From an uncultured Holophagaceae bacterium (GTDB taxonomy: Bacteria; Acidobacteriota; Holophagae; Holophagales; Holophagaceae): a stretch of DNA of 43,006 bases. Made by a program: the position numbers and the translations under genes. Under the pieces are notes generated by a model, which ran no database searches, was not told where the DNA came from, and saw nothing but the letters and a program-made list of their open reading frames with translations. Numbering within the stretch: the stretch's first letter is position 1; each line of letters starts with the position of its first letter. Below are positions 25,016-33,763 of this stretch, piece after piece. The stretch covers positions 1 to 43,006 of the forward strand of contig CAIYNT010000278.1 of assembly GCA_903927605.1 (NCBI GenBank), read 5' to 3'.

Positions 25016-25918
25016 GTGCGAGCTTGGCGCCCTTATCTATTATGCGCGGCTCTCCTTTGCGCCCCGGGCCAAGGAATCGGCTTGGAAACCATCCGCTCTG
25101 CAAGCCTGAACCGGGACGTGCCTGTGGCGCTCCACGTGCCATCGGCTACCGTCCTGGCGCGCTGGACCAAGGCCCACCCCGGGACGCGAATGCGGCTGGT
25201 CCTCTTCCTGCCTGGGGCCTTCGATGGCCCGGAGGACTTCATCAAGAAAGGCCTCGATGCTTTTCTGGCTGACCAGGAAGCCAATGGGAGCCTTCCGCCA
25301 AGTCTATGGGTGGCAGTAACGCACTACCAGAGCTGGTATGCAGATCGTACGGATGGCAGTTTCCCCTATGAGCGGTTCGTCATGGAGGAGTTGATTCCGC
25401 TGCTAGAGGCCCGGTACCCGGAGTTCGGTGGAGCTCCTCCAGCACGGTCTGTCACTGGTCTCAGCATGGGGGGCTTCGGAGCCCTGAATCTCGCCGCCCG
25501 GACCGGCGCCTTCTCGAAATGCCTCGCCCTTTCTCCGGCCTTGGTGGAGCCGCCTTTCAAGCAGGTGCAGTGGTTCATCCGGCGGAGCCTGAACCGGACC
25601 TTCCCCTTGGACCCGCTTCGATTCGCGCCCTGGAATCCGTGGAAGCACTTGGGTGGTTCCGCTGACCTGGTGATTGGCTGCGGGACGGATGACAAATACG
25701 GCCTTGCGGATACTTGTCGCACCTTCGCCCAAGTCTGCAAAGAAATGAATCGGCCCCTGGTACTGGACCTCCGCCCAGGAGGGCATGATTGGGCCTACTG
25801 GACCCCTGCCTTCAAGCGGTGGATACCCTGGCTGCTGGACGCTAGCGAAGCCAAAACACCTGGTTTGCACCAGGGACCAGTGCCCGAGCCTCCTTTCGAC
25901 CCTATGATCGACCCATGA
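25016..25918 (+). CDS. Secreted alpha/beta-hydrolase esterase
   Basis: The 300-residue protein starts at a GTG preceded by GGAGG. Residues 1-22 look like a signal peptide (Arg, then a hydrophobic LLCAALLCA core), so the enzyme is probably exported. The mature part belongs to the esterase D/mycolyltransferase-like group of the alpha/beta-hydrolase fold: LVLFLPGAFDG oxyanion region, nucleophile elbow GLSMGG (about residue 150), acidic residue likely in GCGTDDKYG, and the catalytic His in RPGGHDWAYW. The substrate cannot be told. Its stop overlaps the start of the next gene (ATGA). Confidence 0.85.
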   Translation: MRAWRPYLLCAALLCAPGQGIGLETIRSASLNRDVPVALHVPSATVLARWTKAHPGTRMRLVLFLPGAFDGPEDFIKKGLDAFLADQEANGSLPPSLWVAVTHYQSWYADRTDGSFPYERFVMEELIPLLEARYPEFGGAPPARSVTGLSMGGFGALNLAARTGAFSKCLALSPALVEPPFKQVQWFIRRSLNRTFPLDPLRFAPWNPWKHLGGSADLVIGCGTDDKYGLADTCRTFAQVCKEMNRPLVLDLRPGGHDWAYWTPAFKRWIPWLLDASEAKTPGLHQGPVPEPPFDPMIDP

Positions 25919-26910
25919 CCTGGAAGCCCAGCCCCCGGGAGGGGGTGGATCACCTTGCCCTGCCCCTCGATCCTCTACGGGGCTACCTGTTGTCGCGGCT
26001 GGATGGAATCCTGGATGTGCCGGCTCTTGCTTCCGTCATGAATCTTGGAGAAGCGCAGGTGACCAGCATGCTCGCCGAGTTGGTGGCCCTGGGGGCCGTG
26101 GATTCAGCAGGGCCAGCTGTGCATCAGACTCCTGCCCCGCCGACAGAGGATCAACCCAAGCCCGAGTCCACGGCAGAGGGTGCGGAAGAAAAAGGGGAAG
26201 AGGCCGAAGAATCCCCGGAGACCCGAGCCCGGGCCGCGACCCATCGCCAGCTGTTCGAGGAGCGCCTGCATGTCCTTCCCGTGGACGAACGGGTGGCCCT
26301 GGCGCGGGTGGCCGCCGAACCAGAGCTGAGTGCCTGTTGTTTTGATCCCACGGCGGAGGTCATCCGCGCCGTGCTGGAGAACCCCCGAGCAGGTACGCTC
26401 CACGCGCGCCTCATCGCGACCCACCACCGCACAGCCGCAGGTCTGGAGGCCCTGGGTGCCCGCATGGCCTTCACCAACGACGGCGGCGTGCGCCGCGCCC
26501 TCCTGCAGAATCCCCTCCTGCCCGTCGCCCTGTTCCGCCGCCTTTGGTCCCCCAGACGCCTATCGGAGCAATACCTCGTGGCCGCCTCCCACGACTCCCC
26601 CGAGCAGGTCCGCGCCATGGCCCGGGACCTGCTGCGGAGCACCTTCAACCAGCGGCCGGGCGAAGAGCGGGCGGAGCTCATCCTCACGACCGAGGGGCGC
26701 TGCCTGGCGGGCATGGCGGGACTCACGCTCGACAGCCATGCCACCGCCCTCCTCTGCCGCCGCACCTACATTTCCACCTTGTTCATCCAGAACCTCGCCC
26801 GTTGGAGCGCCGCCCCGCCCCAACTCATCGCCCACCTGCGCCGCCAAGACACGGTGAAGCGCAATCCCGCCCTGCGGCAGCTGCTGGAGCGGCACCCGAA
26901 CGCGGGCTGA
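25915..26910 (+). CDS. Uncharacterised protein with winged-helix-like N-terminus and HEAT/LRV-like repeats
   Basis: I do not recognise this 331-residue protein. Residues 15-65 (LSRLDGILDVPALASVM then a second helix pair) look like a small winged-helix domain. Residues 75-108 are a Pro/Glu-rich, strongly acidic linker. Residues 110-325 contain helical repeats of the type VIRAVLENPRAG, VRRALLQNPLLP and LVAASHDSPEQVRAMA, resembling HEAT or leucine-rich-variant repeats, which usually mediate protein contacts. There is no signal peptide or membrane segment. It overlaps the esterase gene by four bases and ends 17 bases from the convergent lipoprotein gene. Confidence 0.75.
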   Translation: MTWKPSPREGVDHLALPLDPLRGYLLSRLDGILDVPALASVMNLGEAQVTSMLAELVALGAVDSAGPAVHQTPAPPTEDQPKPESTAEGAEEKGEEAEESPETRARAATHRQLFEERLHVLPVDERVALARVAAEPELSACCFDPTAEVIRAVLENPRAGTLHARLIATHHRTAAGLEALGARMAFTNDGGVRRALLQNPLLPVALFRRLWSPRRLSEQYLVAASHDSPEQVRAMARDLLRSTFNQRPGEERAELILTTEGRCLAGMAGLTLDSHATALLCRRTYISTLFIQNLARWSAAPPQLIAHLRRQDTVKRNPALRQLLERHPNAG

Positions 26911-26927
26911 GCGGCCCGCACCCACCC

Positions 26928-29900
26928 TCAGTGGAACTGCGCCGCGCTCCGGCCCACATTGGCGAGAGCTGGGCTGCTGTAATCGGTGATGTTCACCGTC
27001 AGGTCGCTGGTGAACCAGGCCTGATAGGTGGCTTCGTCGATAAGCAGGTTCAGGATCGGGCTGTTCGGCGCAGCCCGCACCACGGCGTTGTAGGGATCAT
27101 CCCCGTGGTCCAGGTACAACTTCTCGGAGGTGAAAAAGGCCAGCTCATGGCCGCAGACCCATACGGGCTGCACGGGGATGTTCAGCACGCGCAGCACGGC
27201 ATGGAGGAACCCCACGCTGCCGTGGCAACCGGCGGTCCAGTGCTCGACACCATAGCTGGGATTGTTCGCATCGATGGTACCGCCGACGATCCTGGACAGG
27301 GGCACATAACCGCGGTACTGCCACACCGCGTTGTAGGTCCCGAAGGTTTCGGTCCCGAAGAAGTGCCACATGTTGCCACGCATCCAGTCCATGACCCTGC
27401 CGATGGTCTCCTGGCGGGTGGTCCCGATGAGGCCCGCCTGCTGCAGCCAGGGATAGGTCCACATGGGTGGGGCGAAGGTGGTCTGGGGGCGGGTGTTCGC
27501 CCGCAGAGGCGGGAAGTTGGCCCCCGCATAAGTGCCCATGCCGTAGTTCCCATTCGGGAGGTACCACGCCATGACGCTGCTGTCGAACAGGTACCGCAGG
27601 GTCTCATCGGTATCGTTGGCGATACTCCAGGGCAGCGGGTACGCAATCTCCTGAGCGAGCGAAAAGGCCACATGGGCGATGTAGAGCTTCCACATGTAGG
27701 CCTGGGTCACCCACTCCATGGGCGAAAGCGAATCGTTGTTGATTTGTGGGTGCTGGTTCGCGGGAGCGTCCGTCAGACCGGCGGGATCCATGGAGACCTG
27801 ATGGGAGCCTTGGGCGAACCAGGCCTTGGCGTCCAGGTAGGCATGATTGAGGTCGGCCTGCTGCTGTGCCGTCCAATTCGCCCAGGCCACCTTGTCTGTG
27901 TCCGCCGGAGCCTGGTAGGAGTTGGATAGGTTCGCGGGCTGGAACTGCCAGCGGATGGCCGCGGCCACGTTGGGATGGCTGCCCAGCCAGGTGGGCAGAT
28001 CCGGGAGCACCGTCAAGGTCGCGAGGCTGCTGCTGACGCTGCCCCCATAGGCATCGCTGACCAGCACCCCGTAGCCAGCCCCGTTGTCGGACAGCAGGGT
28101 GGTGGGCGTCGTGTAGCTCGCGGTCGCGGCCCCGGCGATCGGGGTCCCATCCTTCTGCCACTGGTAGGTGAGGACGCCCGTGCCTGTGGCGGTCACGCTG
28201 AAACCGGCCGTGGTCCCCATCTCCACGGTGCAGGGCACGGGTTGGACGGTCATGACTGGTGCTGGTGGATTGACGGCGATCATTGGGACCACGAGGCAAC
28301 TCCCGCCAGAGTTGGTGGCCGTCACCGTGTAACCCGTGATCGCGGCCACATTTGACGGCGTACCGCTGATGCCACCATCCGTGGTGCTGAAGATCAGGCC
28401 CGCCGGAAGCTGGGGATTGATCGACCAGGACACGACAGCCCCACCGGAATTCTGCGGCGCGAGCGTGACGATGGTGATGCCTGTGGTGAAGAGGAAGCTG
28501 CCACTCCCATAACCGATGGAGGGTGGCACATCGTTCACGGTGATCGTCAGCAAGGTCTGCAGGCTGCCCCCGGCATTGGAGGCCGTCACCACATAGTCGG
28601 TCCTGGTTGAAAGAGTCGCCGGAGTACCTGTCAGGACCCCATTCAGAGGATCCAGTTGCAGCCCGGCCGGAAGCCCAGGAGCAACCTCGTAGGTGGCAAC
28701 AGGCCCCCCGCCGCAGGTGGGGTGGGTGGCGGGGATGCCCACGCCTTTGGTGTAGACCACCGGGCTTTGCGCGTAACTCAGACCCGCAGGAGGAGCAACC
28801 GTCACCGTCACCGAGGCCGTGGCGGTTGTGCTCCCCGCCCCGTTCGTCGCCGTCAGCGTGTAGGTCGTGGTCGCGGCGGGGCTCACTGCGACCGAGGTTC
28901 CGCTCACCATGCCCACGCCGTGGTCGATGGCCAGGCTCGTCGCCCCGCTCACCACCCAGGAGAGCAGCGTGCTCTGCCCCTGGTTGATGGCCGGGGGCGA
29001 TGCCGCGAAGGCCGTGACCGCTGGCGGCGGTGTCACCGTCACCGTAGCCTGGGCCATCACGCTCCCGGCTCCGTTCGTGGCCGTCAGCGCGTAGGTCGTG
29101 GTCGTGGCGGGGCTCACAGTGACCGTGGTTCCGCTCACCGCACCCACACCGTGGTCGATGGAGAGGCTCGCAGCGCCATTCACCGTCCAGGAGAGCTGCG
29201 TGCTCTGCCCCTGGTTGATGGCCGCTGGCGAGGCGCTGAAGGCCGTGATCACCGGCGGCGGTGTCACCGTCACCGAAGCCTGGGCCATCACGCTCCCAGC
29301 TCCGTTCGTGGCCGTCAGCGTGTAGGTCATGGTGGAGGCCGGGCTCACGGTGATCGAAGTGCCCGACACGGAGCCGACACCATGATCGATGGAGAGGCTC
29401 GTCGCTCCGCTCACCACCCAGGAGAGCTGCGTGCTCTGTCCCTGGTTGATGGCCGAGGGCGAGGCCGTGAAGGACGTGATCACCGGTGGCGGCGCCACCG
29501 TCACCGTGGCCTGGGCGGTTATGCTCCCCGCCCCGTTCGTCGCCGTCAGCGTGTAGGTCGTGGTCGTGGCGGGGCTCAACGTGACCGAGGTTCCGCTCAC
29601 CGTGCCCACGCCGTGGTCGATGGAGAGGCTCGTCGCCCCGCTCACCACCCAGGAGAGCAGCGTGCTCTGCCCCTGGTTGATGACTGCGGGCGATGCAGCG
29701 AAGGACGTGACCGCTGGCGGCGGCGTCACCGTCACCGTGGCCTGGGCCATCACGCTCCCGGCTCCGTTCGTGGCCGTCAGCGTGTAGGTCGTCGTCGCGG
29801 CGGGACTCACCGTGACCGAGGTTCCGGTTACGGTCCCCACGCCGTGGTCGATGGACAAGCTGGTCGCTCCGCTCACCGTCCAGGAGAGCTGCGTGCTCTG

Positions 29901-30089
29901 CCCCTGGCTGATATCAGATGGCGCGGCCGAAACGGAGGTGATCAACGGAAGGCCAGGAGAGGGAGCGGGCGAACTTGAAGCGGATGCGCCGCCCCCTCCA
30001 CCGCCACAGGCCAGGAGCAAGACCATCATGAACGCAGCCAGCCAGCCGCCAGCTGTTGCCCGTTCGACTGGACTTTCCCAACCCGCCAT
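26928..30089 (-). CDS. Large lipoprotein with Ig-like repeats and C-terminal transglutaminase-like domain
   Basis: The 1053-residue protein begins with a lipoprotein signal (hydrophobic 16-27, lipobox LLAC with C28) followed by a Gly/Ser/Pro spacer. Five 77-residue Ig-like repeats (50-436; recurring INQGQST, LSIDHGVG, TYTLTATNGAGS) are followed by two putative-Ig (PGLPAGL...G..SGTP) domains (about 437-605) and one Ig-like domain (about 608-695). The last 355 residues show a transglutaminase/protease-like triad order: C955 in GCHGSVGFLHAVLRVLNIP, H981 in GHELAFF and D994 in LDHGDDPYN. This suggests a surface-anchored protein that projects a papain-like cross-linking or hydrolytic domain on a stalk. 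The target is unknown. A GGGGGG stretch precedes the ATG. Confidence 0.85.
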   Translation of the reverse strand: MAGWESPVERATAGGWLAAFMMVLLLACGGGGGGASASSSPAPSPGLPLITSVSAAPSDISQGQSTQLSWTVSGATSLSIDHGVGTVTGTSVTVSPAATTTYTLTATNGAGSVMAQATVTVTPPPAVTSFAASPAVINQGQSTLLSWVVSGATSLSIDHGVGTVSGTSVTLSPATTTTYTLTATNGAGSITAQATVTVAPPPVITSFTASPSAINQGQSTQLSWVVSGATSLSIDHGVGSVSGTSITVSPASTMTYTLTATNGAGSVMAQASVTVTPPPVITAFSASPAAINQGQSTQLSWTVNGAASLSIDHGVGAVSGTTVTVSPATTTTYALTATNGAGSVMAQATVTVTPPPAVTAFAASPPAINQGQSTLLSWVVSGATSLAIDHGVGMVSGTSVAVSPAATTTYTLTATNGAGSTTATASVTVTVAPPAGLSYAQSPVVYTKGVGIPATHPTCGGGPVATYEVAPGLPAGLQLDPLNGVLTGTPATLSTRTDYVVTASNAGGSLQTLLTITVNDVPPSIGYGSGSFLFTTGITIVTLAPQNSGGAVVSWSINPQLPAGLIFSTTDGGISGTPSNVAAITGYTVTATNSGGSCLVVPMIAVNPPAPVMTVQPVPCTVEMGTTAGFSVTATGTGVLTYQWQKDGTPIAGAATASYTTPTTLLSDNGAGYGVLVSDAYGGSVSSSLATLTVLPDLPTWLGSHPNVAAAIRWQFQPANLSNSYQAPADTDKVAWANWTAQQQADLNHAYLDAKAWFAQGSHQVSMDPAGLTDAPANQHPQINNDSLSPMEWVTQAYMWKLYIAHVAFSLAQEIAYPLPWSIANDTDETLRYLFDSSVMAWYLPNGNYGMGTYAGANFPPLRANTRPQTTFAPPMWTYPWLQQAGLIGTTRQETIGRVMDWMRGNMWHFFGTETFGTYNAVWQYRGYVPLSRIVGGTIDANNPSYGVEHWTAGCHGSVGFLHAVLRVLNIPVQPVWVCGHELAFFTSEKLYLDHGDDPYNAVVRAAPNSPILNLLIDEATYQAWFTSDLTVNITDYSSPALANVGRSAAQFH
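28787..29942 (-). repeat. Five tandem 231-bp coding repeats
   Basis: The Ig-like units of the lipoprotein gene repeat every 231 bases with long stretches of identical DNA, including at silent positions. Because of this, reverse-strand open frames also recur at 231-bp steps. Copy number is likely to vary between strains, and the repeats could collapse in short-read assembly. Confidence 0.9.
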
Positions 30090-30137
30090 GGCGCCCCCCA
30101 GGTCTCTTATCGACCGGGGAGTGGCTGAATTAACAGG

Positions 30138-31865
30138 TCAGGCGTAGACGCGCTGGAGCCCGGGATCCTGGGTCAGTTCCTCGATGAGGTCGCGGACGCT
30201 GATCAGTTCGCGCAGTTTGGCGCCGTTGCTGCCGGTGAAGAAGAGACCACTCTCCTCGTCGCCGCGCATGGCGTCCGCCAGACGGTCGGCGATGCAATAG
30301 CCCACGGCGGCGGCGCCCTTGCCGTGGCCGCAAGGCGAGAGGCAGTTGCTCACACAACGCACCTGGGGGGCGGTGCCGGCCTCGATGCGCCGCTGCAGCG
30401 AAGTGCGCACACCGCGGGCGGGCAGGCCCACGGGGGACTTCATGAGGCCGATGTCCTCGGCCTTGGCGCGGAGGATGACCTCCTTGAAGATCGGCGAGGC
30501 ATCGCACTCGAAGGTGCCGATGAAGCGGGTGCCCATCTGCACGCCATCGGCACCCAGGGCCAGGAAGCGCTGGATGTCTGCGTGATCCCAGACGCCGCCC
30601 GCCACCAGGATGGGGAAGTCGCCCCACTTGTCCCGCTCCTCGATCACCTCGGGCAGGATGTTCTCCAGGGCGTGGGCCGGATCCAGGCAGCCATCGTGGC
30701 TGAAGCCCTGGTGGCCACCGCTCTCGGGGCCCTCCAGCACCACGGCATCCGGCAGGCGGCTGTATTTCCGCTGCCACTGTTTGCAGATCACCTGGAGCGC
30801 CCGGCCCGAGGACACAATGGGGACCAGAGCCACGTCCGCATCGCCCACGTAGCCCGGCAGCGCCAATGGAAGGCCCGCCCCCGACACGATCATCTGCGCG
30901 CCACCGGCGATGGAGGCCCGCACCGCGGATTCGTAGCCTTCGATGGCGCAAAGGATGTTCACGCCTACGGCGCCGCGCCCCTCGGAGCGTTCGCGGGCCG
31001 CCCGGACGATCCATTCCAGGGCCTTGGGGGGGTTCAGCGAATCGGTGCCATCGGGACGGCCCAGGCGCATTTTGGGGTTGGCTGAGCCGTGGTAGCCGGT
31101 GCCGATGGCTGACACCAGGCCCACGCAGCCCGCGCTGGCGACGGCGCCCGCCAGGCCCTCCCAGGAGACGCCCACGCCCATGCCGCCCTGCTGGATGGGA
31201 TAGGCCAGATCGAGGTTGCGGATTTTCAGCCGCGGCAAGGTGCAGGCACCACGCCGCACGAAGGCCTGGGCCATGGAATCCAGCCCAGCCATAAGCCGGG
31301 TTCGGAAGGCCGCCAGGGGCGAGGCATCCAGCAACCCGGGGGTCCGGGGCTGGAGCCCGATGGCACCATCGGCCATGGCTTGCCTTGCCTCAGCTTCGGT
31401 GTCGGCCACGGCCATCACGGGCAGGCCCAGGCTGCGCAGGGAGGCCACGTCACAAGCGCGGGCCAGCAGGGCGGCAGCGCCACCAGCCTTGGCCTTGGCA
31501 CCTTCCTCGGGGTTCTGGACAGCGACCAGGCGGGGCATGTTGGCGTGGCGCAGCAGGGCCAGCGAAGGAGGCAGTTCCGCCGTGTGCAGCAGGAAGGCCA
31601 CGCCAGCCTCCCGGGCGGCGGCCATCACGCTGTCGGCACTGTCCCGCAGGCCGCGGAGGTCCAGGCCGATCTTGGCACCATCGCGCATGGAGGCCTTGAG
31701 CTCCTGCAGGCGCTCCCGGAGCTTGGTTGTGTCGGGAAAAGCATCGGTCCGAGGAAGTGCCCAACCGCCGGCCCGCAGGAAGGCCGCCTGGAAATCCAGG
31801 GAGCCAGGCGCCTGCCAACCCTGGAGGGTGGGCGCCGTTGCGGTCTTGAAGAAGGACTCAGCCAT
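30138..31865 (-). CDS. Nitronate monooxygenase-family flavoprotein with long N-terminal extension
   Basis: The 575-residue protein carries an FMN-binding TIM-barrel of the nitronate monooxygenase/enoyl-reductase-like (YrpB/PfaD) family from about residue 208: IQQGGMGVGVSWEGLAGAV, GVNILCAIEGYE, VLEGPESGGHQGF, ILVAGGVW and GADGVQMGTRFIGT. The final part has clustered cysteines (C504, C508, C512, C524) and GLFFTGSNGAKL. Residues 1-207 are extra: they look like a degenerate half-barrel (IGLDLRGLRDSADSVM, LVAVQNPEEG, LGLPVMAVAD) and are not needed for the known enzymes. It may oxidise nitronates or act as another NAD(P)H:flavin enzyme. GGAG precedes the ATG. It lies behind the ilvC terminator, so it is probably transcribed separately. 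Confidence 0.82.
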   Translation of the reverse strand: MAESFFKTATAPTLQGWQAPGSLDFQAAFLRAGGWALPRTDAFPDTTKLRERLQELKASMRDGAKIGLDLRGLRDSADSVMAAAREAGVAFLLHTAELPPSLALLRHANMPRLVAVQNPEEGAKAKAGGAAALLARACDVASLRSLGLPVMAVADTEAEARQAMADGAIGLQPRTPGLLDASPLAAFRTRLMAGLDSMAQAFVRRGACTLPRLKIRNLDLAYPIQQGGMGVGVSWEGLAGAVASAGCVGLVSAIGTGYHGSANPKMRLGRPDGTDSLNPPKALEWIVRAARERSEGRGAVGVNILCAIEGYESAVRASIAGGAQMIVSGAGLPLALPGYVGDADVALVPIVSSGRALQVICKQWQRKYSRLPDAVVLEGPESGGHQGFSHDGCLDPAHALENILPEVIEERDKWGDFPILVAGGVWDHADIQRFLALGADGVQMGTRFIGTFECDASPIFKEVILRAKAEDIGLMKSPVGLPARGVRTSLQRRIEAGTAPQVRCVSNCLSPCGHGKGAAAVGYCIADRLADAMRGDEESGLFFTGSNGAKLRELISVRDLIEELTQDPGLQRVYA

Positions 31866-31932
31866 TCACAGCTCCGAAGTGCGGAAGAGTTGATCCGCAC
31901 AGGGATCCATTCTGAGGCAAAACAACATGAAA

Positions 31933-31977
31933 CGGGGTCAATGCTTTTGACCCCAGGTCAAGAAGCATTGCCCCGTC
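31933..31977 (-). terminator. Long hairpin terminator behind ilvC
   Basis: On the minus strand ACGGGGCAATGCTTCTTGACC pairs, with one bulge and one mismatch, with the segment ending in CCCCGT. The loop is only TGG. The hairpin starts 11 bases after the ilvC stop and is followed by TTTCATGTTGTTTT. The roughly 20-bp stem is unusually long. Confidence 0.75.
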
Positions 31978-31988
31978 ACGGAAATTCC

Positions 31989-33050
<1,062 letters not shown>

Positions 33051-33091
33051 TCAGACGGCGTTAACCACATTGGAAATGCTGTTCTCACCAC

Positions 33092-33172
33092 GAAGACGGA
33101 AAGACCACGAAGAATTGCACGGAAACTGGGTTCTTCTTTTCTTCCTGTCTTCCTGTCTTCCTGTCTTCGTGA
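33092..33172. repeat. Dispersed repeat, copy 2, with tandem CTTCCTGT
   Basis: The segment 33092-33114 is identical to 23068-23090. Downstream, where copy 1 has three CTTCGTGGT units, this copy has three perfect CTTCCTGT units (33141-33164) and then CTTCGTGAT. The right arm therefore no longer pairs as well. It fills the gap between ilvN and ilvC. Confidence 0.8.
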
Positions 33173-33203
33173 TGATTCTTGGCTTTTCGAGAACTGACCT
33201 GGA

Positions 33204-33749
33204 TCAGACGGACATGGCGTCACCGCTGGTGCCGGTGCGCAGGGGCGTCACCGTGGCTTTGGGCGCGGTGCGGGTGCCCCGGGCCATGGCCACGGCGCCG
33301 GTCCGACCCAGTTCGATGATCCCGAATGGACGCAGGGTATCCACCAGGGCCTCGATCTTGGCAAGGCTCCCCGTGCATTCGATGACGAGGGAGTCCTCGG
33401 CGATGTCCACCACGTTGGCGCGGAAGACCTCGACCAGCTGGAGCACCTCGGAGCGCTTCGTGGGACCGGCGCTCACGCGGATCAGGGCCAGATCTCGCAG
33501 CACATTCGCCCCACCACCGCCCAGTTGCTGGACCTCCAGGACGTTCACCAGCTTCCGCAGGTGCTCCACGGCCCGGCGGGCCGTGGCCTCATCGGTGTCC
33601 ACCACCACCGTCATGCGCGACACCTCTGGACGTTCGGTGGGACCCACCGTGAGGGAGTGGATGTTGAAGCTCCGCCGACGGAACAGGGAAGCCACCCGGG
33701 TGAGGACACCCGGTTCATCATCGGTATAGACCACAAGCACATGGGACAT
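33204..33749 (-). CDS. ilvN: Acetolactate synthase small (regulatory) subunit
   Basis: The 181 residues contain an N-terminal ACT domain (about 3-76; DDEPGVLTRVASLFRRRSFNIHSLTVG) that binds valine for feedback control, and a second domain (about 85-160; IRVSAGPTKRSEVLQLVEVFRANVVDI). The tail after 160 is short and basic. It belongs to the longer IlvH/IlvN type. It starts 14 bases after the ilvB stop with AAGGAG before the ATG, so the two subunits are made together. Confidence 0.95.
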   Translation of the reverse strand: MSHVLVVYTDDEPGVLTRVASLFRRRSFNIHSLTVGPTERPEVSRMTVVVDTDEATARRAVEHLRKLVNVLEVQQLGGGGANVLRDLALIRVSAGPTKRSEVLQLVEVFRANVVDIAEDSLVIECTGSLAKIEALVDTLRPFGIIELGRTGAVAMARGTRTAPKATVTPLRTGTSGDAMSV

Positions 33750-33763
33750 GGGAACTCCTTGGT

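Noticed and set aside
28787..29942. Regularly spaced repeats considered as a CRISPR array
   Set aside because: The unit is 231 bp, coding throughout and in frame with a lipoprotein; there are no short repeat-spacer units.
28656..29978. Plus-strand open frame of 440 codons with Arg/His-rich repeats
   Set aside because: It is the antisense shadow of the tandem Ig repeats; the periodicity comes from the 231-bp DNA repeat.
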